NCBI GenBank assembly: GCA_945947575.1
Contig: CAMEYM010000013.1
Coordinates: 19,617-83,616 of the forward strand
Source: Rhizobium sp. Q54
GTDB lineage: Bacteria; Pseudomonadota; Alphaproteobacteria; UBA2966; CAIVPW01
DNA length: 64,000 nucleotides
Direction: 5' to 3'
Shown: positions 44,945 to 53,407 of the stretch, piece by piece
How the letters are laid out: every line of letters begins with the position of its first letter
Numbering within the stretch: the stretch's first letter is position 1
Program-made: the position numbers and the translations under genes
Notes under the pieces: model-generated
What the model saw: only the letters and a program-made list of their open reading frames with translations
What the model was told of the DNA's origin: nothing
Database searches by the model: none

Positions 44945-45943
44945 ATGCGTCTGACCATCAATGGCGAGGCTCGGGACTTCCCGGCCCCCCTCAACGTCGA
45001 TTCGCTGCTGACCGAGCTCGGCTTCGATGCGCGCCGCGTCGCGTTCGAGCGCAACCTCGAGATCGTGCCGCGCTCCGCCTACGGCTCGACCAAGCTCGCG
45101 GAGGGCGATCGTGTCGAGATCGTTCACTTCATCGGCGGGGGAGGCGAGGCGGCTCCGCGGCTCGAAGGAGCGGACGAAGACCCGCTCGTCGTCGCCGGCC
45201 GCAAGTTCTCCTCGCGCCTCATTGTCGGCACCGGCAAGTACAAGGACTTCGAGCAGACCCGCGCCGCGGTCGAGGCTTCCGGCGCCGACGTCGTCACCGT
45301 CGCCGTGCGCCGCGTCAACATCGCCGAGCCCGGCCAGCCCATGCTTGCCGACTATCTCGATCCGCGCCGCTACACGTATCTGCCGAACACCGCCGGCTGC
45401 TACACCGCCGACGAAGCCGTGCGCACCTTGCGCTTGGCGCGCGAAGCGGGCGGCTGGTCGCTGGTGAAGCTGGAAGTGCTTGGCGACAAAAAGACTCTCT
45501 ACCCCGACATGATCGAGACGCTGAAGGCGGCCGAGGCCCTCATCAAGGATGGCTTCGACGTCATGGTGTATTGCACCGACGATCCGCTGCTGGCGCGCAA
45601 GCTGGAAGACGTCGGCTGTGCCGCCATCATGCCGCTCGCGGCGCCCATCGGTTCGGGCCTCGGCATCCAGAATCCGATCAACATCGGCCTGATCGTCGAG
45701 GCGGCCAACGTGCCGGTCATCGTCGATGCCGGCGTGGGCACGGCAAGCGACGCCGCCATCGCCATGGAGTTGGGGTGCGACGGCGTCCTCATGAATACCG
45801 CCATCGCCGAGGCGCGCGATCCGATCCGCATGGCGCACGCCATGCGCCTCGCGGTCGAGGCGGGGCGCGCGGCGTATCTCGCCGGCCGCATGCTGAAGCG
45901 CCGCTACGCCGATCCTTCCTCGCCGCTCTCAGGACTCATCTAG
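44945..45943 (+). CDS. thiG: ThiS-ThiG fusion protein
   Basis: A 332-residue fusion for thiazole synthesis in the thiamine pathway. Residues 1-68 are ThiS-like ([25 protein letters not shown] ... [11 protein letters not shown]), with the di-glycine end that is normally the free C-terminus. Residues about 80-332 are Thi[62 protein letters not shown] (active-site Lys), and [19 protein letters not shown]. The ATG at 44945 gives the ThiS start; an upstream ATG at 44909 is also in frame. No thiC, thiE or thiO is nearby. No TPP riboswitch was recognised in the 277-bp upstream gap. Confidence 0.95.
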   Translation: MRLTINGEARDFPAPLNVDSLLTELGFDARRVAFERNLEIVPRSAYGSTKLAEGDRVEIVHFIGGGGEAAPRLEGADEDPLVVAGRKFSSRLIVGTGKYKDFEQTRAAVEASGADVVTVAVRRVNIAEPGQPMLADYLDPRRYTYLPNTAGCYTADEAVRTLRLAREAGGWSLVKLEVLGDKKTLYPDMIETLKAAEALIKDGFDVMVYCTDDPLLARKLEDVGCAAIMPLAAPIGSGLGIQNPINIGLIVEAANVPVIVDAGVGTASDAAIAMELGCDGVLMNTAIAEARDPIRMAHAMRLAVEAGRAAYLAGRMLKRRYADPSSPLSGLI

Positions 45944-45950
45944 GCGCGCA

Positions 45951-47798
45951 ATGACACGGTGGGGGAGGGTAGCGGCGGCACTCGCCGGCGCGGCGATGGC
46001 GCTGACGACTGCGACGGCATCCGCCCAGCCCGCACCCGCCGCGATCGCGACCCACGCCGACAACGTCATCGGCCGCGCCGTGCAGCAGGGCGACGCACCC
46101 GGCGTCGTCGTCGCCATCGTTCAGAACGGCGAGATCGTGCTGCTGCGCGGATATGGATTCGCGGACCGGCAGAGCCGCGTCATCGATCCGAACGCCACGT
46201 TGATGCGCCTCGGCGGCGTCAGCCACATCGCCACGGCCGCGACGGCGCTGGCGGCGGCCGAGGCGGGCACGGTCCGGCTGCAGCAAGACGTGCACCCGTT
46301 GTGGGAACGCGCCGGCCTCACCTTGCGCGGGCCGTCCACGGTCACGCTGCAGGATCTGCTTACGCACTACACCGGCCTCGGCGATCGCATCCTCGGCCAG
46401 TTCGCGCCGGCCGAGTCCGGGTGGGAGCCCCTGGTCGCGTACCTGAATCGCGCGATGCCTGCTGCCGCGCTGCGTCCGCAGACGGCGACGCTGCCATCCA
46501 TGCACGCGCTGTCGCTGGCTGGGGTCACGCTCCAAGCTGCGGGCGGCGTGCCGCTGCCGACGCTCGCCCAGCGCCTTCTATTCGGTCCGCTGGCGATGGA
46601 TCAGACGACGTTCGAGCCGCTTCTGCCGGCGCCGGTGCAGGCGCGCCTCGCCACCGGCCACCGTTGGGCGCGCGACGGCCTCGAGGCAGTGCCCTACGAC
46701 TATCCGCAGACCTACCCGGCCGTCGGCGCCGTCACCACCGCCTTGGACATGGGCCGGCTGATGCAGGCGATCCTGCGCGGCGGCGTCTCGCCGCTCGGCC
46801 AGCGCGTGTGGAGCGAGGAATCCAACCGCGCACTGCTGACGCGCCGCGCGACCAACGACTCCAGCATGGCGGGCCGCTCGCTCGCCCTGGTCGAAACGCC
46901 GCTCGGTGGCCGCACGGTGTGGAAGATCGACGGGCTCGCCAACGGCTTCTCCGCCAGCCTGACGCTGGCGCCGGATCTCGGCCTCGGTGTCTTCGTCGCC
47001 GCCAACGCCGGCACCTTCCGTGGCCTCGGCGATCTCAGTCCGGCGGGCGCCCTCGTGCGCGGCTTCAGCCTTGGCCTGATCGAAGCCCTGTATCCGGCCG
47101 CGCCCGCGACGCCGGTGCCGCCGCGCAACATCGCGCCCGACGACCGGGCCGACTACGGCGGCACCTATCGCTCCGCCACCATCGACCACGACACGCCGCT
47201 GAAGTTCCTGCGCCTCACCACCTCCGTGCGCGTCGCCGACCAGAGCGACGTGCGCATTGTGGTGGCAGGCGAGGTGTTCCAGAAGGTCGGGCTCGACCTC
47301 TTCCAGAACGCCGCCGGCTTCGTGAAGTTCCTGCGCGACGAGGATGGCAACGTCACGCACCTGCTGCGTCCCAACGAGGTGCTGGAGCGTGCGCCGCTGT
47401 TCGAATCGGACGGCATGCAGCGCGCCTTCATGGGGGTGACCCTGATCCTGTTCGGACTGGGCGCAGCCATTTCGCTGCTCGGCCTGGTGCTGCACTGGCG
47501 CGGGGCGCGCGCCAACGTCATTGGGCTGCTCTCGGCTGGCGGCGGCTTGGCGCTGATCGCCTGGTTTGCCTGGCAGGTTGCAAACTTCAGCGTCGGAGTC
47601 GCCTTCGTGCACGGCGTCGCGGGGCTGCCGTTCCCCAAGGTCGCGTGGCTGCCACCGCTGCTGCTGGCGCCGGTCGCGTTCCTTTACGCGCTCTTCGGAA
47701 TCGGCCTCAAGAACTTCAACCGCTACAGCCTGATCGGCATCGCCATCGGCTGGGCAGCGTTCTACCCGGTCCTCGCGACCTGGAACTTCCTGGGTTAG
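45951..47798 (+). CDS. Membrane-anchored beta-lactamase-fold protein without catalytic residues
   Basis: A 615-residue protein: signal peptide (residues about 5-25), a class C beta-lactamase-like domain (about 35-370), a linker domain and four C-terminal transmembrane helices (about 485-612). The fold is clear from GRAVQQGDAPGVVVAIVQNGEIVLLRGYGFADRQS, LMRLGGVSHIATAATALAAAEAG, VTLQDLLTHYTGLGDR. However, the SxxK motif is GGVSH (Ser to Gly, Lys to His), the YxN motif is absent (PSMHA), and HxG is KIDG. It should be catalytically inactive. It starts seven bases after thiSG. Possible roles are peptide or cell-wall binding. Confidence 0.85.
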   Translation: MTRWGRVAAALAGAAMALTTATASAQPAPAAIATHADNVIGRAVQQGDAPGVVVAIVQNGEIVLLRGYGFADRQSRVIDPNATLMRLGGVSHIATAATALAAAEAGTVRLQQDVHPLWERAGLTLRGPSTVTLQDLLTHYTGLGDRILGQFAPAESGWEPLVAYLNRAMPAAALRPQTATLPSMHALSLAGVTLQAAGGVPLPTLAQRLLFGPLAMDQTTFEPLLPAPVQARLATGHRWARDGLEAVPYDYPQTYPAVGAVTTALDMGRLMQAILRGGVSPLGQRVWSEESNRALLTRRATNDSSMAGRSLALVETPLGGRTVWKIDGLANGFSASLTLAPDLGLGVFVAANAGTFRGLGDLSPAGALVRGFSLGLIEALYPAAPATPVPPRNIAPDDRADYGGTYRSATIDHDTPLKFLRLTTSVRVADQSDVRIVVAGEVFQKVGLDLFQNAAGFVKFLRDEDGNVTHLLRPNEVLERAPLFESDGMQRAFMGVTLILFGLGAAISLLGLVLHWRGARANVIGLLSAGGGLALIAWFAWQVANFSVGVAFVHGVAGLPFPKVAWLPPLLLAPVAFLYALFGIGLKNFNRYSLIGIAIGWAAFYPVLATWNFLG

Positions 47799-47805
47799 TT
47801 CCGCG

Positions 47806-48225
47806 CTACCAGATCCAGGTGCCCGGATCCGGGATCGGCTCGCGCTTCGACAGGCGGCTGAGGCACAGGATGGTGCGCACCGCCACCCAGATCCAGAAGG
47901 CGACCAGGACCAGCACGCCGACGCCAATCAGGAACGTCATCATCGCAACGCACAGGATCAGGAAGCCGATCCAGAAGGTGCGAATCTGGAAGATGTAGTG
48001 AGAGTCGAGCCACTTGCCCGCCGTCTTGTCGCGGTTGGCATAGGCGAGGATGACGCCGATCAGTGCCGCGATGCCGGTGGCGAGCCCCACAAGGTACAGC
48101 ACGTAGACCACCATCGGCATGGTGATGTCGTCGGCGAGGACATCGCCGAGGCGGCTGGCGGCGCGGGTGCCTTCGGTCACGGGGACGCTCGATTGCGGTG
48201 GGGCAGGCTCGCCAGGATCAGACAT
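47806..48225 (-). CDS. Small membrane protein, DUF4870-like
   Basis: A 139-residue protein with about three transmembrane helices (MPMVVYVLYLVGLATGIAALIGVILAY, FWIGFLILCVAMMTFLIGVGVLVLVAFWIWV) and a short Pro-rich N-terminus. The YVLYLVGL ... HYIFQIRTFW pattern resembles DUF4870 proteins. Function unknown. It converges with the beta-lactamase-fold gene and lies next to the thioredoxin-like gene on the same strand. Confidence 0.8.
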   Translation of the reverse strand: MSDPGEPAPPQSSVPVTEGTRAASRLGDVLADDITMPMVVYVLYLVGLATGIAALIGVILAYANRDKTAGKWLDSHYIFQIRTFWIGFLILCVAMMTFLIGVGVLVLVAFWIWVAVRTILCLSRLSKREPIPDPGTWIW

Positions 48226-48257
48226 GGGCGGGTCAGAGATGGGAGGCCTCCGCTTGG

Positions 48258-48737
48258 TTACAAGCCGCGCTCGAACAGGGCGCGAATGTCCTTCTCACGG
48301 GTGATTCCAACCGCGCGCCCCACCTCTTCGCCGTTCTTGAAGATGATGAGAGTCGATTGGCTGCGCACCTTGTGGTCGGCGAGGAACGCACGCTCGCTGT
48401 CGAAGTCGATGACGTAGCCGACCGCGTCCTCGTACGGCGGCTCTCTTATCAGGCGCGTGATGACAGGCCCCTGCGTGCGGCAATCGCTGCACCAGTCGGC
48501 ATGCACGGCGACCAGAACCGTCCGTCCGGCCTTCACGTCGGCGGTGAAATCCGCCTGCCGATAGTCGTACCACTGGCCGCCGTCGGCGCCGATCTGGCGC
48601 AGAGGCGCCGCGGCGACCGCCGCCTGGAGCTCGTTCGGCACCAGCGATGCCTGGCGTCCCTGCCACAGCACCAGGGCGGCCAGCACGGCGACCGCGGCGA
48701 GACCCGGAACGCTGACCCAGCGCATGGAAGGCTGCAT
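48258..48737 (-). CDS. Membrane-anchored thioredoxin-like protein
   Basis: A 159-residue protein with one N-terminal transmembrane helix (VPGLAAVAVLAALVLW) and a thioredoxin fold facing the periplasm: TVLVAVHADWCSDCRTQGPVI with the redox pair WCSDC (about residues 81-85), VIDFDSERAF and a cis-Pro region (SQSTLIIFKNGEEVGR) where Thr/Leu replace the usual Pro. It starts eight bases downstream of the ABC ATPase gene's stop on the same strand, so the two may be co-transcribed. Confidence 0.88.
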   Translation of the reverse strand: MQPSMRWVSVPGLAAVAVLAALVLWQGRQASLVPNELQAAVAAAPLRQIGADGGQWYDYRQADFTADVKAGRTVLVAVHADWCSDCRTQGPVITRLIREPPYEDAVGYVIDFDSERAFLADHKVRSQSTLIIFKNGEEVGRAVGITREKDIRALFERGL

Positions 48738-48744
48738 GAGGTAC

Positions 48745-49458
48745 CTACGTGGCGAGTAGCCTGCCCCCGCGCAAATGATACACCCGCTTCAACCGGGCCA
48801 GTAGGGCAGGGTCGTGGGTGACGATCAGTAGCGTCGCTCCCGTCGCCGCCGCTTGGCTCAGCAACAGGTCGATGACGATGCGCCCGGACTCCGCGTCCAG
48901 GCTGGCGGTCGGCTCGTCGGCCGCGATCAGGCCGGGACGGTTAAGAAGGGCGCGGGCGATGCCGACGCGCTGCTGTTCGCCGCGCGACAAGAGGGCGACC
49001 GACGTGCGCGCCGCCGGCGCCTTGACCAGTTCCAACAGCTCCTGCGCCCGCCGCCGCATCGCTGGACCGATGAAGAACCCGTCGAAGGTGCGCGGCAGCA
49101 GCACGTTCATCATCGGCGTCATGCCGGGGATGAGGTGGAAGTCCTGGAAGACGAAACCGATGTTCTGCCGCCGCCACTTGTCGCGGCCGCGCTCGGTGAG
49201 CTTGGTGATGTCCACCTCGCCCCAGCGGATGGCGCCGCGGTCCGGCTTCTCGATGCCGGTGAGGGCATAGAGCAGCGACGTCTTGCCCGATCCCGACGGC
49301 CCGGTGATGCCGACCACCGCGCCCGGCTCGATCTCCATGCGCTCGATGTCGAGCACCGTGAAGCGCTCGCTGCCCGCCGACGCATAAGTCAGGCCGAGGT
49401 TCTCGACGCGCAGGGTGCCGACGCGAGCGCCGGCCGATGTGTCGACGGCGGTGTCCAT
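48745..49458 (-). CDS. LolD-like ABC transporter ATPase without a permease
   Basis: A 237-residue ATPase with Walker A GPSGSGKTS (about residues 53-61), Q-loop IGFVFQDFHLIPGMT and Walker B LIAADEPTASLD, the style of LolD/MacB ATPases that pair with lipoprotein or peptide exporters. The signature motif is LSRGEQQRV, with Arg in place of the second conserved Gly of LSGGE. No permease gene is adjacent; the downstream neighbour is the thioredoxin-like gene. It may serve a permease elsewhere. Confidence 0.9.
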   Translation of the reverse strand: MDTAVDTSAGARVGTLRVENLGLTYASAGSERFTVLDIERMEIEPGAVVGITGPSGSGKTSLLYALTGIEKPDRGAIRWGEVDITKLTERGRDKWRRQNIGFVFQDFHLIPGMTPMMNVLLPRTFDGFFIGPAMRRRAQELLELVKAPAARTSVALLSRGEQQRVGIARALLNRPGLIAADEPTASLDAESGRIVIDLLLSQAAATGATLLIVTHDPALLARLKRVYHLRGGRLLAT

Positions 49459-49532
49459 ACGTGCGCCGGCATCATATGTCAGCGCCCCGCCGCCTGTATT
49501 GTCCTCGACAATAGGTGTAGGATCGCGGGTCC

Positions 49533-51227
49533 ATGACCGAATGTTCCGGTGGGCGCGCCGCTTCCGGCCCCACGTTCCGCGAGCTGTTCACGCCCAAGCT
49601 GGCCACCGTGCTGCGTGAGGGCTACGGCCTCGCCGCGTTGCGCGCCGACTTCCTCGCTGGCATCACGGTGGCGGTGGTCGCGCTACCGCTGTCCATGGCG
49701 ATCGCAATCGCTTCCGGCTCGACGCCCGAGCGCGGCCTGCTCGCCGCCATCGTCGGCGGGTTCCTGGTGTCGGCCCTCGGCGGCAGCCGCTTCCAGATCG
49801 GCGGCCCCGCGGGCGCCTTCATCGTGCTGGTGGCCGCGGCCGGGCAGCGGCACGGCCTCGATGGCCTGCTACTGGCGACCGCCATGGCCGGCGTGATGCT
49901 GGCTGCCGCCGGGTTCCTGCGCCTCGGCACTTACGTGAAGTACATCCCATACCCGGTGACGGTGGGGTTCACCTCCGGCATCGCCGTCATCATCTTCGCC
50001 AGCCAGGTGCGTGACCTGTTCGGGTTGAGTTTCCTTGGTCCGGAGCCCGGCGAGCTGGTGCCCAAGCTCTTCGCGCTCGCCGATGCTGCCGGCACCGTCA
50101 ACGTCGCCGCCTTCGCCCTCGCGGCCGGCACCATCGCCCTGATTGTTCTCGTCAAGCGCTGGCGGCCGCATTGGCCGGCGATGCTCATCGCGGTCGCTGC
50201 GGCGGCGATCGCGACCACGCTGCTGGCGCTGCCGGTCGAAACCATCGGGTCGCGCTTCGGCAGCATTCCGGCGGGCATCCCGATCCCGCAGCTGCCCGTC
50301 ATTTCGTTGGAGTTGGCGCGCGCCGTCCTTCCCGACGCCTTCGCCTTCGCTCTGCTCGGCGCCATCGAGTCGTTGCTGTCGGCGGTCGTCGCCGATGGCA
50401 TGACCGGCCGCCGGCACCGCTCCAACAGCGAGCTGGTCGCGCAAGGCGTCGCCAACGTCGCCTCGGCGGCCTTCGGTGCGTTGCCCGTCACCGGCAACAT
50501 CGCGCGCACCGCCACCAATGTCCGCGCCGGCGCGCGCGGCCCCGTCGCCGGCATGCTGCACTCGGTGTTTCTGTTGGTCTTCTTATTGGTGGCCGCGCCG
50601 CTCGCCTCGCACATACCGCTGGCGGCGCTCGCCGGCGTGCTGGCGATGGTGGCGTGGACGATGGCCGAGCGGCACGCGTTTGTCGGGCTGTTGCGCGCGT
50701 CCCGGGGCGACGCCGTCGTGCTGCTGGCGACCTTCGGCCTGACGATCTTCCGCGACCTCGCCACCGGCATCTTCGTCGGCTTCGCCCTCGGCACGCTGTT
50801 GTTCCTGCATCGCATGGCGCAGTCCATCAGCGTCGAGGCGATGCCCTTGGTGGCGGACGATGCGCCGGACGGCGAGGGGCGCGTCCCCTATGACGGCGCC
50901 CAGGCGAGCCGGCGCGACGTGCTGGTGGTGCGTGTCAGCGGCGCCTTCTTCTTCGGCGCTGCCGCCGCGATCGGTGCGGCGCTCGATCGGGTCGCCGAGC
51001 GGCCGCGCACGCTCATCCTCGACTTCGCGGCCGTGCCGTTCCTCGACTCCACGGCCGCGCGCACCATCGGTCAGACCGCGACGCGCCTGACCCGCAACGG
51101 TGCGCAGCTGATCGTCACGGGCGCCTCGGCCGACGTGTGCCGCGTCCTGCTCGCCAACGGCGTCGGCCCGCCGGACGCAAAGCTGGCCGCCTCGATCGAA
51201 GCGGCGCTGGCGGCCTCGACGGGCTAG
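49533..51227 (+). CDS. SulP-family anion transporter with STAS domain
   Basis: A 564-residue transporter: a transmembrane region of about ten to twelve helices (residues about 35-420) with the SulP hallmarks LAGITVAVVALPLSMAIAIASG and GGPAGAFIVLVAAA and GFTSGIAVIIFASQ, then a cytosolic C-terminal STAS domain (about 450-560) with VVRVSGAFFFGAAAAIG and LILDFAAVPFLDSTAARTIG. Substrates in this family include sulfate, bicarbonate and dicarboxylates; which one is not visible. The stop codon overlaps that of the convergent dsbA-like gene (CTAG). Confidence 0.93.
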   Translation: MTECSGGRAASGPTFRELFTPKLATVLREGYGLAALRADFLAGITVAVVALPLSMAIAIASGSTPERGLLAAIVGGFLVSALGGSRFQIGGPAGAFIVLVAAAGQRHGLDGLLLATAMAGVMLAAAGFLRLGTYVKYIPYPVTVGFTSGIAVIIFASQVRDLFGLSFLGPEPGELVPKLFALADAAGTVNVAAFALAAGTIALIVLVKRWRPHWPAMLIAVAAAAIATTLLALPVETIGSRFGSIPAGIPIPQLPVISLELARAVLPDAFAFALLGAIESLLSAVVADGMTGRRHRSNSELVAQGVANVASAAFGALPVTGNIARTATNVRAGARGPVAGMLHSVFLLVFLLVAAPLASHIPLAALAGVLAMVAWTMAERHAFVGLLRASRGDAVVLLATFGLTIFRDLATGIFVGFALGTLLFLHRMAQSISVEAMPLVADDAPDGEGRVPYDGAQASRRDVLVVRVSGAFFFGAAAAIGAALDRVAERPRTLILDFAAVPFLDSTAARTIGQTATRLTRNGAQLIVTGASADVCRVLLANGVGPPDAKLAASIEAALAASTG

Positions 51228-51988
51228 GTGCCCGGCCGCATGCGGCACGACGTGCAGGCGCGGCGCGCCTCGGCGATCAGTCGGCGGATTTCGGCAGCGT
51301 CGATGTAGCCGGGGATCACCGCGTCGCCGATCACCAACCCTGGCGTGCCGGTGACCCCGATCGCCGCGGCGAGGGCGCGGGTCTCGGCGAGCGCCCGGTC
51401 GATGCGCGGGTCCATCATCTCGAGCATGAGGTCGCCGCCGTCGATGCCGTGCTCCGCGGCAAGGCGCTCGATGGTTGCCTCGTCGAGGCGGCCGTTGAAC
51501 CGCATCAGGGTCTCGTGAAACGCTGCGAAACGCGCCGGCGCGCGCAGCCAGGCCGCCATCGATGCCCGCGCCGCCAGGGTTGAATCCGGCCCGAGCAGCG
51601 GCAGCTCCTTCAGCACCAGGCGCACGTTTGGCTCCGCCGCAAGCAACGGCGCGATCTGCGGATGCAGTTGCCGGCAGTAGGGACAGCGGTAGTCGAAGAA
51701 CTCGACGACGGTGACGTCGCCGGCCGGATTGCCGAGCACCGGCGAGCGCGGGTCGAAGCGGATTTCCTGCTCGCGCTGCGCGATCAGGGCGCTGCGCCGC
51801 TGCTCGGCGTTGCCGGCCTGCTGCAGCTCGTAGCGGTCGAGCGCCTCGACTACCACCTCGGGATGCGCGGCAAGGTAGGAGCGGATGCCGTAGTCGAGCA
51901 CCGCCGGCCCGAAGGCGACGACCCCGACCAGGATGGCGATCTGAAGGGCAATCGCTCCCGCGACTGCGACGCGCGTGCCCCGGCTCAC
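51224..51988 (-). CDS. DsbA-like thiol-disulfide protein with extra C-terminal CxxC
   Basis: A 254-residue exported oxidoreductase with a signal anchor (VAVAGAIALQIAILVGVVAFG), a coiled segment with EALDRYELQQAGNAEQRRS, and a DsbA-type thioredoxin domain: VVEFFDYRCPYCRQLHP with redox site CPYC (about 100-103) and the cis-Pro region VTGTPGLVIGD. A second pair ACTSC (RRACTSCRM) lies near the C-terminus, outside the normal DsbA fold. It would introduce or shuffle disulfides in the periplasm. It follows the M48 protease gene by six bases on the same strand, and both are likely to act on exported proteins. Confidence 0.92.
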   Translation of the reverse strand: MSRGTRVAVAGAIALQIAILVGVVAFGPAVLDYGIRSYLAAHPEVVVEALDRYELQQAGNAEQRRSALIAQREQEIRFDPRSPVLGNPAGDVTVVEFFDYRCPYCRQLHPQIAPLLAAEPNVRLVLKELPLLGPDSTLAARASMAAWLRAPARFAAFHETLMRFNGRLDEATIERLAAEHGIDGGDLMLEMMDPRIDRALAETRALAAAIGVTGTPGLVIGDAVIPGYIDAAEIRRLIAEARRACTSCRMRPGT

Positions 51989-51994
51989 TCAGCC

Positions 51995-53338
51995 CTAGCC
52001 GTTCTCTGCCGAGCGCTTGATGTCCTGGGCGCGCAGCCAGGCTGGCGTGCCGGAGTCGAGGCGTCGCAGCGCCTGTTCGGCGAAGCGCAGCGCTTCCTTG
52101 GCGTTGCTCGCCAGCATGTGCTGCTCGGCGCTTGCCAGCGACGCCTGCCCGATATCGCCGGTGCGCGCGAATGCCTCAGCGAGTAGGCGCCACGCGTCGC
52201 CGTTAGTGCGCTCCTGGTCGAGCGCGGTGCGCAGCGCGACGATGGCCGCCGCAGTGCGTGCCGTGTCGTTGGTCGCGATGAGCGCGGTGGCGTATCCCAC
52301 GCGGATGAGCGGCTGCGTCGGCGCCAGCGCCATGGCGCGTCCATACAGTTCCACCGCGTCGGCGACGCGGCCATGCTCGAGCAGGATCTGTCCGCGCAGC
52401 TCAAGCGCGTACACGTCCTTATCGTCGAGCGCGATCACCGCATCCATCTCCCGCAGCGCCTCGTCGAGGCGGCCGAGGCGGTGATTGGCGATGGCGCGCG
52501 CATAGCGGGCCGGTACGCTGGTGTCGGTGACCGGATACTTGCGCAGCACAGCGCCGAGCGGCTGGGTGAACCCGAGGATCTTGGCTTGCATGCGGGGGAA
52601 GCCGTTGACGATCTCGGTGGGCAGAGGCCGTCCCTCGCCGGTACCAGCGCGCTCGCGCAAGGCACTAGCGCGATCGGGGAACATCGGGTGCGAGCGCACG
52701 TACGGGTCCTGGCGCGCCTCCAGCAGTCCCTCCTGCTGACCCATGAGCTCCATGAATGACACCAGGCCCCGCGGCGAGTATCCGGCCTTGACGAGCAGGG
52801 TGAGCGCCGCCTGGTCGGCTGCCGACTCTTGCGAGCGGGTGTAGCGCAGCAGCGTGCGCTCGGTCATCTCGCGCCCGCCCAGCATCACGGCGGCGCCGCC
52901 ATCCGCGCCCGCGCCGCCAACGATCGCTGCGGCGCCAAGCAGGAACGCCAGAATCGATTGCGTCGTCGCCGCCTGCAACGCCTGCTGCGTGCGTGCCAGG
53001 TGCCCGCCCGAGATGTGTCCCGTTTCGTGAGCGATGACGCCGGCGATCTCGAGCGGATCACGCACGGCGAGCAGCAGTCCGGTGTTCAGGAACACGCGCT
53101 GTCCGCCCGCGACGAATGCGTTGATGCGGTCGTCGGCCACCAGGTGGATTTCCACCGCCGCTGGGTCCAGCCCGGCCGCCACGAAAATTGGCGCCGCCAG
53201 AGTCCGGCTGATATGTTCGATCTCGGCGTCGCGGATGAGCGAATAGTCCGCCGCGACCGCGCCGGTGGGCAGCGCGAGCGCTGCGACCAGAAGCGGCGCC
53301 AGAGTGGACGCGACAAACTTTGTGCGAAGGCGATGCAG
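51995..53338 (-). CDS. Periplasmic M48 metalloprotease with TPR repeats (BepA-like)
   Basis: A zinc protease with a signal peptide (FVASTLAPLLVAALALPTGAVAA), the catalytic site VIAHETGHISGGH (HETGH, about residue 103), the third zinc ligand region SQESAADQAAL, and four or more tetratricopeptide-like helical pairs from about residue 260 on (NHRLGRLDEALREMD, ALELRGQILLEHGRVADAVELYGRAMAL). This resembles BepA/YfgC, which supervises outer-membrane protein assembly. The start is unclear: TTG at 53338 gives a compact signal peptide; ATG at 53404 is only four bases from the divergent neighbour's ATG. Confidence 0.9.
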   Translation of the reverse strand: MHRLRTKFVASTLAPLLVAALALPTGAVAADYSLIRDAEIEHISRTLAAPIFVAAGLDPAAVEIHLVADDRINAFVAGGQRVFLNTGLLLAVRDPLEIAGVIAHETGHISGGHLARTQQALQAATTQSILAFLLGAAAIVGGAGADGGAAVMLGGREMTERTLLRYTRSQESAADQAALTLLVKAGYSPRGLVSFMELMGQQEGLLEARQDPYVRSHPMFPDRASALRERAGTGEGRPLPTEIVNGFPRMQAKILGFTQPLGAVLRKYPVTDTSVPARYARAIANHRLGRLDEALREMDAVIALDDKDVYALELRGQILLEHGRVADAVELYGRAMALAPTQPLIRVGYATALIATNDTARTAAAIVALRTALDQERTNGDAWRLLAEAFARTGDIGQASLASAEQHMLASNAKEALRFAEQALRRLDSGTPAWLRAQDIKRSAENG

Positions 53339-53407
53339 CAACGGCGTCTCCCGTCCGGCCCTGGTGGCTCCCCCCCATGGATCTCCTTGGCGCGCTGACA
53401 ACATTGT

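Noticed and set aside
45959..47998. 679-codon frame overlapping the beta-lactamase-fold gene
   Set aside because: Arg-rich shadow frame; the beta-lactamase-fold frame has the signal peptide and domains.
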